Source: Verrucomicrobiales bacterium
GTDB taxonomy: Bacteria; Verrucomicrobiota; Verrucomicrobiia; Verrucomicrobiales; SLCJ01
Reading direction: 5' to 3'
Length of the DNA stretch: 64,000 bases
Assembly (NCBI GenBank): GCA_024636835.1
Contig: JAGXGH010000028.1
Span: 37,738 to 101,737 of the forward strand
The translations under genes were made by a program, and so were the position numbers. The notes under the pieces are model-generated. The model made no database searches, was not told the DNA's origin, and saw only the letters and a list, made by a program, of their open reading frames with translations. Numbering within the stretch: the first letter of the stretch is position 1; each line of letters begins with the position of its first letter. Positions 38,066-48,066 of this stretch are shown here, piece after piece.

Positions 38066-41000
38066 GCGACTCAAATGATACCGATGACCTGCGCCGGGGA
38101 CCCATCGCGTGGATGGCATCCAATCCGATCGCGTCCAACCTGTTGATGGTCGTGCTCTTGCTCGGCGGCATCTGGACGGCATTCAATATTCAGAAGGAAG
38201 TCTTTCCAAATTTCCAACTCGATATCGTCGAGGTCATGGTCGAATACCCCGGTGCCGCTCCCGAGGAAGTCGAGCAAGGCGTCGTCTTGCCCGTCGAAGA
38301 AGCGATTCGCGGCTTGGAGGGGATCAAAGAGATTCAGTCAGAATCGTTCGAAGGAAATGCAGAAATTCTCATCGAACTCGTGACGGGCACCGATCGCATG
38401 CGTGCCTATCAAGACATCGACCAAGCCATCAGTCGCATCCGAACGTTCCCCGAGGATATCGAACAACCGGAAGTGCGTCTGCAATCGCAAGAACGCGAAG
38501 CCATCAGTGTGGTGCTCTATGGCGAAGTCGATATCTGGTCTCTACGCCAGCTCGCCGAGCGACTGCGTGATCAATTGCAAAGCGCGGATGACATTACTCA
38601 AGTCAGCCTCCACCGCGTTCCCGATTACGTCACTCACGTCGAGATTCCACGTGAGCGCTTGCGCCAATACGGCCTGACTTTGGGTCAGGTGGCAGAGGTC
38701 ATTCGAAGCTCCAGCCAGGATGTGCCAGCTGGAGTCGTTGAAACACGTGGCGGTGAAATTTTGCTACGAATGAAGGAACGCAAAGAGTTTTCCGAGGAAT
38801 TCGGCCAAATCGAAATCATCGAGTCCGCAGATGGCTCAGCGGTTCGTCTAGCAGATATCGCGATCTTACGCGACGGCTTCGAGGAGCGCGGATTTCACTC
38901 CAAATTCGACCAACAACCGGCTGTCGAGCTGAAAGTCTTCCGCGTCGGCAAACAATCTCCCTTGGATGTTTCCGCGGCCGTCTTTGAAGTCATGGAGGAC
39001 TTTGAAAAAGGCCTCCCCCCCGGTGTTTTGTGGCGCACCGACAGCAATGAAGCCGAGCAATACGGCGACCGCATGTCACTACTCCTCGACAACGGACTGC
39101 TCGCCATTATCATCGTCATGAGCATCCTCACGCTGTTCCTGGAAATGCGGCTGGCATTCTGGGTGATGATGGGCATGACCGCCTCATTTATCGGTGGCAT
39201 CGTCTTTCTCCCCGTCGTCGGAGTGAGCATCAGCATGATCTCGATGTTCGCCTTCCTGATTGTTCTGGGGATCGTCGTCGATGACGCCGTGGTGGTGGGT
39301 GAAAACGTTTACGAGTCCCGCCAAAGCGAATCCAATCCTTTGAAAGCTGCCATTCTCGGGGCTCGAGAAGTCGCCCCTCCAGTTATTTTCAGCATCCTCA
39401 CCACCGTTATCGCCTTCATTCCTTTGATCTTTATTCCCGGGACTATTGGCAATTTTTGGAGACCCTTACCGATTGTGGTTATCGTCGTTCTTTTGGTCTC
39501 ACTGGTGGAAGCGCTATTTATCCTCCCTTCCCACCTTGCTCACCTGAAGCAGAATCCGAAGCGCACGCGTATCGGCCAGCGTGTTCACGAAGTTCAACAG
39601 CGCTTTGCCAAAGGCTTCACCCATTTTGTAAATACCCACTACCGCCGATTGCTCGAGGCCTCTCTGCGCTTTCGCTATGTAACCATCACCGCGGCGATCG
39701 CCCTGTTCATTGTCATCGGTGGTTTCGCGACCAGCGCTCACATGGGGATGATCCTGATGCCCGAAGTTTCAGCTGATGAAATCGAAGCAGGCGTCCACCT
39801 ACCCGTCGGCTCGACGCCGGATCAAGTCGCTAAAGTCGCCGACGACGTCACCGCCGCTACAGGCAGAATGTTCGATGAACATGACCTCCACCGCTTCTCT
39901 GAAGGCATCAAAACCAATGTCCGCGGCAGCACCTTTGTCGATGTTGAGATTGTGCTCAAGCCACCGAATGAGCGCGACATCACCGCACCCGAAATCATTC
40001 GACTGTGGCGCGATGAAATTGGCGATATCGCAGGAGTCGACCAAATCACCTTCGAAGCAGAGTCCGGACCCGGCGGCTATAAGCCCGACATCTTGGTTAG
40101 TCTCAGCCACTCGGACATCAATGTTCTGGAAAAGGCGAGTCAGGCTTTGCTCATGCGTGTCAAGGAATTCGAAACCACACGTGATGTCCGCGATGACTAC
40201 AACAAAGGGAAAACACAATTTGATTTCAAACTCCGCCCCGAAGGTCGGGCGCTTGGTCTGACCAGTGAAGGAGTTGGGCAACAGGTGCGTGATGCGTTCT
40301 ACGGTTCTCTCGCTCTACGCCAATTACGCGGCACCAACGAAGTGGAAATTCGGGTTAAACTTCCGGAAGCCGAACGCAAGGCACTTCACCATCTTGAAGA
40401 CCTTGTGATCTTCACGCCGGATGGCAGTGAAGTTCCCTTGATGGACGTCGTCGAGGTAAAGCGTGGCGAAGCCTTTAACTCCATCAACCGACGCGATGGA
40501 AGACGTGTGGTAAACATCGAGGCCGATGTCGAACCGAAACGCGCCATCACCCAAGTCATCACCGCATTGAGAACCGAAGTCCTGCCGGAACTCCGCGCCG
40601 ATTACCCAGGCATCACCTGGACCTTCGAGGGTAGTGAGTCCGACATGCGTGAATCCACCCAAGCCCTATGGAGCACGTTCGCGATCGCCCTGGTCGTGAT
40701 CTACTCTCTTCTCGCAGTAGCGTTTAAAAGTTATTCGCAGCCCATCATCGTGTTAGCCGCCATTCCATTTGGAATCGTCGGCGCCGTCATCGGCCACATT
40801 CTACTGGGCTTTGATATCTCACTCATCAGCCTGATGGGGGTCATCGCGCTCAGCGGCGTGGTCGTCAACGACTCACTCATCATGATCGATTACGCCAACC
40901 GCAAGCGTAAGGACCGCTCCGCCTTTGTCGCTATTCGTGAAGCTGGTATAAGGCGTTTCCGTCCTATTATCCTCACCACCTTGACGACATTCGGAGGACT

Positions 41001-41163
41001 TACGCCCATCATACTGGAACGTTCAATGCAGGCTCAATATCTAATACCCATGGCAATCTCACTAGGCTTCGGTATCGTTTTTGCAACCGCCATCATCCTA
41101 CTCCTCGTCCCTTGCCTCTATCTGGCGCTTGAAGACCTGAAAAGATTTGGAAAGTCACAATGA
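38062..41163 (+). CDS. RND efflux permease (second system)
   Basis: A 1033-residue AcrB/MexF-like inner-membrane pump. The proton-relay aspartates are D407 and D408 in [17 protein letters not shown]. The N-terminus [19 protein letters not shown] has the Asn-Pro-x-x-x-Asn pattern common in a distinct RND clade separate from classical HAE1 pumps. Two periplasmic loops and two helix blocks of the usual layout are visible. Only about one third of the residues appear alike to the permease at 2647, so substrates probably differ. It is the last gene of the three-gene rightward operon; the spacer after it carries a reversed GGAGCG-type motif. Confidence 0.94.
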   Translation: MSDSNDTDDLRRGPIAWMASNPIASNLLMVVLLLGGIWTAFNIQKEVFPNFQLDIVEVMVEYPGAAPEEVEQGVVLPVEEAIRGLEGIKEIQSESFEGNAEILIELVTGTDRMRAYQDIDQAISRIRTFPEDIEQPEVRLQSQEREAISVVLYGEVDIWSLRQLAERLRDQLQSADDITQVSLHRVPDYVTHVEIPRERLRQYGLTLGQVAEVIRSSSQDVPAGVVETRGGEILLRMKERKEFSEEFGQIEIIESADGSAVRLADIAILRDGFEERGFHSKFDQQPAVELKVFRVGKQSPLDVSAAVFEVMEDFEKGLPPGVLWRTDSNEAEQYGDRMSLLLDNGLLAIIIVMSILTLFLEMRLAFWVMMGMTASFIGGIVFLPVVGVSISMISMFAFLIVLGIVVDDAVVVGENVYESRQSESNPLKAAILGAREVAPPVIFSILTTVIAFIPLIFIPGTIGNFWRPLPIVVIVVLLVSLVEALFILPSHLAHLKQNPKRTRIGQRVHEVQQRFAKGFTHFVNTHYRRLLEASLRFRYVTITAAIALFIVIGGFATSAHMGMILMPEVSADEIEAGVHLPVGSTPDQVAKVADDVTAATGRMFDEHDLHRFSEGIKTNVRGSTFVDVEIVLKPPNERDITAPEIIRLWRDEIGDIAGVDQITFEAESGPGGYKPDILVSLSHSDINVLEKASQALLMRVKEFETTRDVRDDYNKGKTQFDFKLRPEGRALGLTSEGVGQQVRDAFYGSLALRQLRGTNEVEIRVKLPEAERKALHHLEDLVIFTPDGSEVPLMDVVEVKRGEAFNSINRRDGRRVVNIEADVEPKRAITQVITALRTEVLPELRADYPGITWTFEGSESDMRESTQALWSTFAIALVVIYSLLAVAFKSYSQPIIVLAAIPFGIVGAVIGHILLGFDISLISLMGVIALSGVVVNDSLIMIDYANRKRKDRSAFVAIREAGIRRFRPIILTTLTTFGGLTPIILERSMQAQYLIPMAISLGFGIVFATAIILLLVPCLYLALEDLKRFGKSQ

Positions 41164-41283
41164 GGAGAACGGGCGTAAAAGCGTGAGCTTCTTGAACAAC
41201 TTGCTGTCAGGCATGAATGGCATTGAATTAAGCGGAGTTTCGGGAGTTGGAGAGAACAGCAAACACCGCTCAAACAGGCGGGA

Positions 41284-41302
41284 CGCCCTCGCTCCTTGAG
41301 GG
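41284..41302 (-). repeat. GGAGCG-GGGCG intergenic motif, copy 3 (reversed)
   Basis: On the minus strand CCCTCAAGGAGCGAGGGCG matches the motif at 5912-5929 except for one base. It lies in the 208-base spacer between the convergent RND permease gene and the secreted hypothetical gene, where I see no coding frame of its own. Confidence 0.55.
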
Positions 41303-41371
41303 TAACTCGCCGATGGCGCTCTTAAAACAGTGCCATTTGGGTATGACGCCATTGCTACGGTGAGCCCTCCC

Positions 41372-42109
41372 TCACTGGGTAATTTCTGGGATCTCCACCC
41401 GCACGGGAAAGAGTATATTGTGCCTTTTGACGTTACCTATACGGGAGCCGTTGTTGAAGATACATATCTGCCGACGGGTAGGATACAACACTACCGTTGA
41501 AGCAGTCAGCAGTTTCCACTCCTCTCTCACGGGATGATAGAACTGGTAGATGATCGGCATGTTGGCCGGTTTGGAGAGTTTCGGCGATTCGTAGATTTTT
41601 GACTGGTGCGCAGGGACAGCTATTTTGGTTTTGCCGATTTGGACGCCGATATTGGTATTGCTCATGTTGATGAAAAGCCTGTCTCCTCCTTTGAAATCGG
41701 CAAGATCCTGAACCAAGGCTCGGAATACCAGAGTTCCTTTGGGCTCCGGCAGAGGAACCAAAATGATCAGCGCTTCGCGAACCCCTTCCGGAATTTCCGC
41801 TACGGCAAGAACAAGATATTTCGGCTTTTTAGGATCCTCGAGATCAGATACCTCGCGGACGATACGGATCATCCCATCCTCCGGGATTTTCACCGGATCA
41901 CTAGTCATGAATTCGTGAACTTCCAGCTTGGTGATCTCGTCACCAGTCAGCACCTTGACTGGATTCTCAAGGCCGTCTGGTATGGATGTGCAGGCAAACC
42001 AGGCAGAGCGCGCGAATTTTTTACCGGTGTCGGCACCAGACTCACTTTGTGCCAGTAGCGGCAAAGTTGTCGAAACCAGAATACAAAGGGAACAAAGGAT
42101 GCTTCTCAT
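41372..42109 (-). CDS. Secreted protein downstream of Verru_Chthon protein A, function unknown
   Basis: A 245-residue exported protein from ATG 42109 (signal MRSILCSLCILVSTTLPLLA). A GTG at 42133, directly next to the stop of the upstream gene, is also possible. The mature protein is mostly beta-type, with a repeated charged pattern and motifs LVLAVAEIPEGVREALIILV and LPEPKGTLVF. I do not recognise a named domain. It follows the giant prepilin-like gene with almost no spacing, so the two are surely co-transcribed. This suggests a role in assembling or binding that envelope structure. Confidence 0.65.
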   Translation of the reverse strand: MRSILCSLCILVSTTLPLLAQSESGADTGKKFARSAWFACTSIPDGLENPVKVLTGDEITKLEVHEFMTSDPVKIPEDGMIRIVREVSDLEDPKKPKYLVLAVAEIPEGVREALIILVPLPEPKGTLVFRALVQDLADFKGGDRLFINMSNTNIGVQIGKTKIAVPAHQSKIYESPKLSKPANMPIIYQFYHPVREEWKLLTASTVVLYPTRRQICIFNNGSRIGNVKRHNILFPVRVEIPEITQ

Positions 42110-42133
42110 GATGATGACAGGAATGTTGAGCAC

Positions 42134-45100
42134 TTATATCTCGGAATCGTCCAACCAACGGAAGCTTTGAATTTTGAACTTCCTGCCGAAGCGGCGGTTG
42201 ACGTCCGTTAGGTCACTGGCACTTATCGTTGTAAACTCGCCATTGGCACCGAGCTCGCGAGCAGGAACCTCTGGATCATTGGTGCTATCACAATACTCGG
42301 GAACACGCTGAACGATCGCCTCGCACCATGCTCGGGCAATGACATTGCCATTTTCGTCAAGCGAATCGCCATACGCGCGGATGCGGAAGGTGTCGTCACG
42401 CACGGAGAGGGTGTTTGCGATGGGCTTGAGGATGTCGGATTGGATGACATAGCCAGGGATGCCTGCGTAACGGGAGCCCACGGCGGCCTCGGGAGTCTCG
42501 TAGGCGTTGTCCCCAAGATCACTAGCCTTAAGCATAAAGGCAGAATCGCTTTTGAATGGGTAGTTGATGGATCCTGAAGCGGGGTTCGCGTCGTCGTAAT
42601 CGATCGCCGATTGCAAGGCACCCATGATGCCAAGATTATCATTGGAAAGTCGGCGATTGATGAATTCTGAAAAGTTGAGGAAGGGCCCACGCTGTTTCAC
42701 CTGCTTCACGCACTCTTCGGCGAGCTTGCGTAATTGCGCGTCAGTCAAGAAGCGCACACCGGACCAAGCATCCTGTCCGTCGTCTCGGCGGATGCCGAAT
42801 TCTGGGTCGTCCCCTTCTTGATCGGTAGTCGCGACGTTGAAACGAGAAACGGCGATCCGCTTGTCCGAAGGAATGTCGACCGTTTTCAAGATACCGCTCT
42901 TATCGCGATAGACGACCTTGCGTTCACGAATACCGGCGAAGAGCGCGTGCCAGGCGTCCACTGAGGTGCTATTCACATTAAACATACCATCCACCATCAG
43001 GTGGCCTGCCGCTTTGAGATATCCATCAGCAGCATTCAGCTCGTTCTCCACATCATCTGCATTCGGATTGCCAAAGTGACGTTGGTAGCGCGAGTTCGCC
43101 AATTCCTCCCCATCGGCGAGCTTCTCTAGATTTTCGGCAAGACTTGCGCTCGCAGTCGCACCAGGCCGCGTCTGGTCTGCCAGCGAGGACACAAAGTAGT
43201 CGTCCCAAAGCGCGTCGTTGAGTAAGAAAACGTGATCCCAGTAATCGCGATAAGCTTTGTTATCTGTCTGGTTGTAATCATCATATTGGTATGGATCTGA
43301 GCCAGGATCGGCTCTGAAGTATTTCGGTTCACTGGCTGTGGAATTGTCGAAATTACGGTAAACATCCGTACGGGGAATGATCGGATGGAGAAACGAATTG
43401 CCGATTCCTGGTCCTGTGATGCCGCTCTGGTAGGCAAGAACTTTCGTTGATGCAAAAGTGTTGGTATTTCCGCTCGTGTCGTTTCCGCCACTCCCTCTTC
43501 GAGCATACGTCCAGTCCGGATTGATGGTATTCAGCTCCGTCCATCCCGGCTCAATCCGCATGCCCGAGAAACCGGCGAGGCTGGCGATGGGCGCGGTGGG
43601 AAGCTCCAGAGCGGGGACGGCAGTAACCTTCTCGCTTTGGCTTAGCAGGGCACTGTTTGATAACGGGTTGTGAGGAATGAGTTCTCCAGGGTCTTTTCCG
43701 AGCAGTGAGCCGAATCTGAATTCATAGGCACAGTCCATCCTCTGTGTGTTTGCGATGGTTGCATCATTATTGATATACAAGCCTTGACCTAGGGAGAAGG
43801 GAGGAGCCTGGATCCAGTTGCGGCAACGCCAGTCCTTCTCCCAAACGATGGTATCATACCATCCTTCATTCTTGCTGCTGAAAGTGCTCTTAAGAGCTAG
43901 TTGGATGTATCCGACGGGATAGGGCTCGCCGTCGAACAACCAGCCCGGCTCCGAGCCAAGAGGAGTGATGGGAGCGAAAGCTTGTTCATTACTGGCGTCT
44001 AGCCAGTCGACATGATTGTGAAATGGCATGGTAGTGTCATTCGTTCCATTCGACGACTCCGACCAGCGCATATGGGTGCAAAAGGAACCCGGGGTATTGC
44101 CATACTGTGAATTAAATAGATTTTTTCCGAGAGTGACAGGACTGAAGTTGATTCCCAATTTAGGTTTATCCGAACCGTCTGACGTCCCAAGTTTAAATTG
44201 CATACCCCCGACATTCCGTGCGTCGAAACCAGGCACGAGAGGTCCTACGCCTCTATTGATAAATATCGGGCTTGCCGTAAATACGCGAAACTCGCCAGGT
44301 TTGAATGTGATGAACTCTCCATTACCGTCTTGCACGCCTCCTCTATCTTGCGCGAATTGTAAATTCTGCGGATTTTCTGAAACTGAGTCTTTGACAATAC
44401 GACCCAACAACGGTTGCAAGGTTAACATATCGATCTCTACCCAAAGCTTTGAATTGGGCAACCTTAATTCCACATTGTAAGGATTCCAAAACACGTAAAC
44501 AGGCGTCGAGAGACAATACAAATCATAGGATGATGTTGGGCTAGGCCTCTGATCCCTCAGACTCAGAATATAGGTGACACTGGTGAGAATCGGAAACCTG
44601 ATGTAGGAATCCTGATTATCCCATGTCGGAACAACTTTTATTGTAGATTCGTAATTGCTGACGTTGCAATCTGCCACTGGTTTACCACCGTCCCAGACCA
44701 GCCCCGGGCTACCATCAGTTCCGCCGCCATCCTTTGTTGCCAAATTTGTTCTAGGTGCCAGTGCATCGCTGTCTTGCCTATACATGCGATAAAAATGCCG
44801 CATGCGCGTCCATGAGGCGAAATGACGGCCTGGCAACACGGGTTTACTGGCGATCTCCGCACTCATCGGGCGGATCGAGGGCTCACGGACGTCACCGGAA
44901 TCAAAACGATAGGGGTCCGGTAGCGAACTCTTCCCATTTTCAAAAAGCAGGCTCAGATCCTTCTTCAGATGTCCGGTGCGGACACTGGCCAACACACCCT
45001 TGCTCGATGAGGTAAGATCGAAGAAATGCTCCTTCACAAGATCAGCATCGATACCAGCGGGGCCGAGGGATAGGCGTGTGAAGAGTCTGTCGCTAACGCT

Positions 45101-45889
45101 CTCATCTGAATCAAGATCTTCGAGCCCCGGTAGAGCACCCACACCGACTTCAGCGGTATCACCTTGGGCGGTCTCCCAATTGGAGACACTGAGATCACGG
45201 GGCTGCTTGGCCAAGCTGATCTTGGCTTTTTGATTCTCCGACCCAATCCACCAAGCGCTGCGCCCAGATGGACCAATCGATTTCAAATACGCGCGGGTTT
45301 CCTGATTCGAGCTTCCCTCGCCCACCATGATGATAGAATTACTATCATCCCATCCGCTGAGACTGATCGGAACGTTAATCAATTGATCATCAGCGATGCC
45401 GTCCGGCATCGACAACAACCACCTACGGAACATCTCTTCGCGCTTCGCCGTGTAAGTATCTCCTATGCTGAGAGTCTTGCCGGTTTCAGGATTTACGTAG
45501 GAGTCATTCAGCCAGCTTCCCCAGGACTCGTAGCTTGCAAGCCAATGGGGTTGGTCAACTCCCTCGATATCTTCGGTCTCAAAATTCTGATCGAAAATCG
45601 CCGCTTCAACGCTCACCCGCATATCTGGCCCCATCTCTTTTTGAAGCTCACCAATCGCGATCATCAGCGCCATACGCGCATTGGCTTGGGCCTCTGCTAC
45701 CTGATTATCACTCCCACTGCGCCGCAGCTCAATGGAGCTAAGGCTCAACATCGCAACCAACAACATGACAATCAGCGACATCAACACCAGCGTCGTGATC
45801 AAGGCGAAGCCTGAACGTAAATCAGATGCCCATCCAAGTGGAATGCGCCTATGTGTGGAGGGAAGAAGGTCGGAAGATTTTTTCTTCAT
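42134..45889 (-). CDS. Verru_Chthon cassette protein A (giant prepilin-like protein)
   Basis: A 1251-residue protein from ATG 45889. Its N-terminus is a type IV prepilin-like leader: a basic segment, then SGFALITTLVLMSLIVMLLV, with cleavage expected between Gly and Phe (about residues 27/28), followed by a hydrophobic helix and the ANARMALMIAIGELQKEMGP signature. These features and the extreme length match the Verru_Chthon cassette protein A family (TIGR02600), found in Verrucomicrobiota, usually with cassette proteins B, C and D that are smaller pseudopilins. None of those partners lies in this window. The large extracytoplasmic part is unassigned. The family's role is unknown; a secretion- or pilus-like surface machine is inferred. 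Confidence 0.88.
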   Translation of the reverse strand: MKKKSSDLLPSTHRRIPLGWASDLRSGFALITTLVLMSLIVMLLVAMLSLSSIELRRSGSDNQVAEAQANARMALMIAIGELQKEMGPDMRVSVEAAIFDQNFETEDIEGVDQPHWLASYESWGSWLNDSYVNPETGKTLSIGDTYTAKREEMFRRWLLSMPDGIADDQLINVPISLSGWDDSNSIIMVGEGSSNQETRAYLKSIGPSGRSAWWIGSENQKAKISLAKQPRDLSVSNWETAQGDTAEVGVGALPGLEDLDSDESVSDRLFTRLSLGPAGIDADLVKEHFFDLTSSSKGVLASVRTGHLKKDLSLLFENGKSSLPDPYRFDSGDVREPSIRPMSAEIASKPVLPGRHFASWTRMRHFYRMYRQDSDALAPRTNLATKDGGGTDGSPGLVWDGGKPVADCNVSNYESTIKVVPTWDNQDSYIRFPILTSVTYILSLRDQRPSPTSSYDLYCLSTPVYVFWNPYNVELRLPNSKLWVEIDMLTLQPLLGRIVKDSVSENPQNLQFAQDRGGVQDGNGEFITFKPGEFRVFTASPIFINRGVGPLVPGFDARNVGGMQFKLGTSDGSDKPKLGINFSPVTLGKNLFNSQYGNTPGSFCTHMRWSESSNGTNDTTMPFHNHVDWLDASNEQAFAPITPLGSEPGWLFDGEPYPVGYIQLALKSTFSSKNEGWYDTIVWEKDWRCRNWIQAPPFSLGQGLYINNDATIANTQRMDCAYEFRFGSLLGKDPGELIPHNPLSNSALLSQSEKVTAVPALELPTAPIASLAGFSGMRIEPGWTELNTINPDWTYARRGSGGNDTSGNTNTFASTKVLAYQSGITGPGIGNSFLHPIIPRTDVYRNFDNSTASEPKYFRADPGSDPYQYDDYNQTDNKAYRDYWDHVFLLNDALWDDYFVSSLADQTRPGATASASLAENLEKLADGEELANSRYQRHFGNPNADDVENELNAADGYLKAAGHLMVDGMFNVNSTSVDAWHALFAGIRERKVVYRDKSGILKTVDIPSDKRIAVSRFNVATTDQEGDDPEFGIRRDDGQDAWSGVRFLTDAQLRKLAEECVKQVKQRGPFLNFSEFINRRLSNDNLGIMGALQSAIDYDDANPASGSINYPFKSDSAFMLKASDLGDNAYETPEAAVGSRYAGIPGYVIQSDILKPIANTLSVRDDTFRIRAYGDSLDENGNVIARAWCEAIVQRVPEYCDSTNDPEVPARELGANGEFTTISASDLTDVNRRFGRKFKIQSFRWLDDSEI

Positions 45890-45932
45890 AACCAGAGGCT
45901 GAGGGCAATTTACATTGTAGATACACATGAGG

Positions 45933-46589
45933 TTATGCTCTCACAAAAAAAGTTACAACACATTTCTTAGAACCTGTCTGAATGTTATCTTTCAGCACCG
46001 AAACCCTACTGTCCTTGACGTGGTTAGCGGTGTTCGGTCCTGCTGACCCCTCACCACACAGCACAACCATCTCGTTAGTAGGCACGCCATTAATGGCGGT
46101 CTCAATATCGCTAGCATCGGGATGGCTCACCAGGCATTTGCGGAACAGTGTGCGGTCACGTCCGCGTTTGTAAGTGTCTTGTATGGTTAGAGAGTCTTTT
46201 TTGTCAGTCAGCCAAGTGTCCCAGGACTCCCAAATACCTAGGTAATAAGGGTGAACGACATCATCCGCATCGTCGGTTTCAGGTATATCGTCGAGAATTT
46301 CCGCTTGTGCAGAGATGCGCTTATCCGGCCCGAGTTCTACTTGGAGTTCGCCAATCGCCATCATCAGTGCGAGTCGGGCGTTGGCTTCCGCCTCTGCCTT
46401 CCCATTCTGCCCAGATCGCGTTTGTATGGTGCTAAGGCTCATCATTGCCACCAGAAGCATTACAATCAAGACCATCAATGAAAGAGTGGCCACGAGGGCA
46501 AAGCCGTTATTATTGCGACCATGGAACACCTGATAATTCGCCATAGGGGATCTGCGAACAGGGTGTGATTTGCGTCTCGGATACGACAT
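45933..46589 (-). CDS. Truncated tandem paralogue of Verru_Chthon protein A
   Basis: A 218-codon frame from ATG 46589 (ATG 46544 is also possible). It repeats the first part of the neighbouring giant gene: prepilin-like NNGFALVATLSLMVLIVMLLV, ANARLALMMAIGELQVELGP, then the WESWDTWL and VVLCGEGSAGP segments also present there in similar form. Similarity stops near residue 180, and the frame ends after a short unrelated tail (VVTFFVRA), 43 bases before the full-length gene's ATG. It is best read as a duplicated copy that lost about 1000 codons. It may still be expressed as a short pseudopilin because it is read first in the operon. Confidence 0.7.
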   Translation of the reverse strand: MSYPRRKSHPVRRSPMANYQVFHGRNNNGFALVATLSLMVLIVMLLVAMMSLSTIQTRSGQNGKAEAEANARLALMMAIGELQVELGPDKRISAQAEILDDIPETDDADDVVHPYYLGIWESWDTWLTDKKDSLTIQDTYKRGRDRTLFRKCLVSHPDASDIETAINGVPTNEMVVLCGEGSAGPNTANHVKDSRVSVLKDNIQTGSKKCVVTFFVRA

Positions 46590-46590
46590 A

Positions 46591-46654
46591 GGCAGGTTCA
46601 ATAAAAGGCAGGTTCAATAAAAGGCAGGTTCAATAAAAGGCAGGTTCAATAAAA
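46591..46654 (+). repeat. Tandem repeat, 4 x 16 bp
   Basis: Four exact consecutive copies of GGCAGGTTCAATAAAA lie at 46591, 46607, 46623 and 46639. They fill most of the spacer between the truncated prepilin-like gene (leftward) and the transposase gene (rightward). The array may vary in copy number and lies in the promoter region of both genes. Confidence 0.95.
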
Positions 46655-46676
46655 TATACAATATACCTACATTATC

Positions 46677-47822
46677 ATGCGTGAAATATATTTACTACGT
46701 CATCCATGTGGTATTATCGTACCTATTATCAGTTTTACTGACAGGGATTTCGCCCTTCGCTTTAGGAGCGTGCTGATAAGCATTCGTGCATCTTTAGGAT
46801 CGACGAATCTGAATGTCCAAGATTTTTGCCGAGATCTATTGGGCGGAAATATTGGAGGGGATTACAGCCATCGGAAGCAGTGGGTGCGCGACAGACTTGA
46901 GCAACTTGCTGGGATCTATGCGGTGGAAGTTTACGCATACGCGGTGATGAGTAACCACCTGCACGTGGTGATGCGGGTGGATCCGAGGAAGGTTGAGACA
47001 TGGAGCGATCGCGAGGTGGTGATGCGTTGGCGTCGACTATATCCCGCAGGGCGCGATGCCGAAGGTCGAGCGCTGGAACCGACGAAAGACCAAATGAGCA
47101 CATGGCTGGCGGACGAGGATACCTTGGCGTTGTGGCGCGAACGTCTTGGGGATTTGAGCTGGGTCATGCGCTCGTTGAACGAACCGCTGGCCCGACGGGC
47201 GAACAAAGAGGACAAGTGTAAGGGGCGGTTCTGGGAGGGACGGTTTAAAAGCCAGCTTCTCTGCGATGCGGGAGCGGTGATGGCATGCATGGCTTATGTG
47301 GATCTGAACCCAGTGCGGGCAGGATTGGCGGAAACGCCTGAAACAAGTGAGTTCACCAGCGTGCGCGAACGCTTTGAGAGCGAGTGCGCAGCACGTGGTG
47401 AATCAGCAAAGCAGAAGAGCGAGAGCACAGACCAGAAGGAGCCAGACCCGCAGCAGGCATCCGCGTGGCTCACCCCGGTGGAGGACATCGTGGCGGATGA
47501 AGAGTTTGGTTGTTGGGGCGTATCGCTGGCAGAGTATTTGGAACTGGTGGACGTGACGGGCAGAATGATCAGCGAGGGGAAACGAGGGGCAATTCCCTCT
47601 CATCTGGCACCAATGCTCACGCGTCTGGAGTTACGGGCGGAAACTTGGGTGGGCTCAGTGGATGGCTATGGTTCAATATTCCAGCGGATGGCGGGGAGGC
47701 GTGATCGCCTGGTAAAAATGGCAAAGGTAGCTGGCAAAAAGTGGTTCTGTCGAGGAAGCGGGGCGAAGGGGGTCTATGCGACCGATCCGCCGGAGCGAGG
47801 TGAGGCAGAGGTTCCTGGATAG
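46677..47822 (+). CDS. REP-associated tyrosine transposase (RAYT, Y1/IS200-like)
   Basis: A 381-residue single-strand transposase of the Y1 (HUH) superfamily, RAYT type. The metal-binding HUH motif is AVMSNHLHVVMRV (H94, H96), preceded by HRKQWVRDRLEQLAGIYAVE. The KGRFWEGRFKSQLL and YVDLNPVRAGLAETPE motifs, the latter holding the candidate catalytic Tyr, are intact. The C-terminus (EYLELVDVTGRMIS, KRGAIPSHLAPML) matches the long verrucomicrobial subgroup. The first about 55 residues do not show the usual YHCxxR start, so the N-terminus may be mutated or the true start may lie downstream. RAYTs mobilise palindromic REP sequences rather than themselves; palindromic repeats do occur in this window. 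Confidence 0.85.
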   Translation: MREIYLLRHPCGIIVPIISFTDRDFALRFRSVLISIRASLGSTNLNVQDFCRDLLGGNIGGDYSHRKQWVRDRLEQLAGIYAVEVYAYAVMSNHLHVVMRVDPRKVETWSDREVVMRWRRLYPAGRDAEGRALEPTKDQMSTWLADEDTLALWRERLGDLSWVMRSLNEPLARRANKEDKCKGRFWEGRFKSQLLCDAGAVMACMAYVDLNPVRAGLAETPETSEFTSVRERFESECAARGESAKQKSESTDQKEPDPQQASAWLTPVEDIVADEEFGCWGVSLAEYLELVDVTGRMISEGKRGAIPSHLAPMLTRLELRAETWVGSVDGYGSIFQRMAGRRDRLVKMAKVAGKKWFCRGSGAKGVYATDPPERGEAEVPG

Positions 47823-48015
47823 TGAGGAGAACGGAAAGCGAGTGGTGGAGCGAGGAAGAGACCGAAAGGGGAGAGTCATGCCCTGATGCAGGCGACTTGA
47901 GTGTGATTTGGGATAGTGCGGGCAATCGGCTGAACTTTGCAGCGAGTGATGAGGGCGCTTTTTGGGGCGGAATGGCGATTTGAGGGAAATTGGCTTGCAG
48001 AAATAAACGTAAACC

Positions 48016-48050
48016 CTGAGAATCTCAGAGTGATTTATGGGTGTCCATAA
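48016..48050. repeat. Two small palindromes downstream of the transposase
   Basis: CTGAG-AAT-CTCAG (48016-48028) and TTATGG-GTGT-CCATAA (48035-48050) lie next to each other in the 244-base gap between the transposase and YecH-like genes. They could be REP-like substrates or terminator parts. The rest of the gap shows nothing I can support. Confidence 0.4.
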
Positions 48051-48066
48051 TATTTTGTTATGAGGA

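Noticed and set aside
45982..46173. Rightward small frames within the truncated prepilin gene
   Set aside because: They are antisense to a frame with a clear prepilin-like signal and homology to the neighbouring gene.
46591..46654. Possible CRISPR array
   Set aside because: The four 16-base units are directly adjacent without spacers, so it is a simple tandem repeat.
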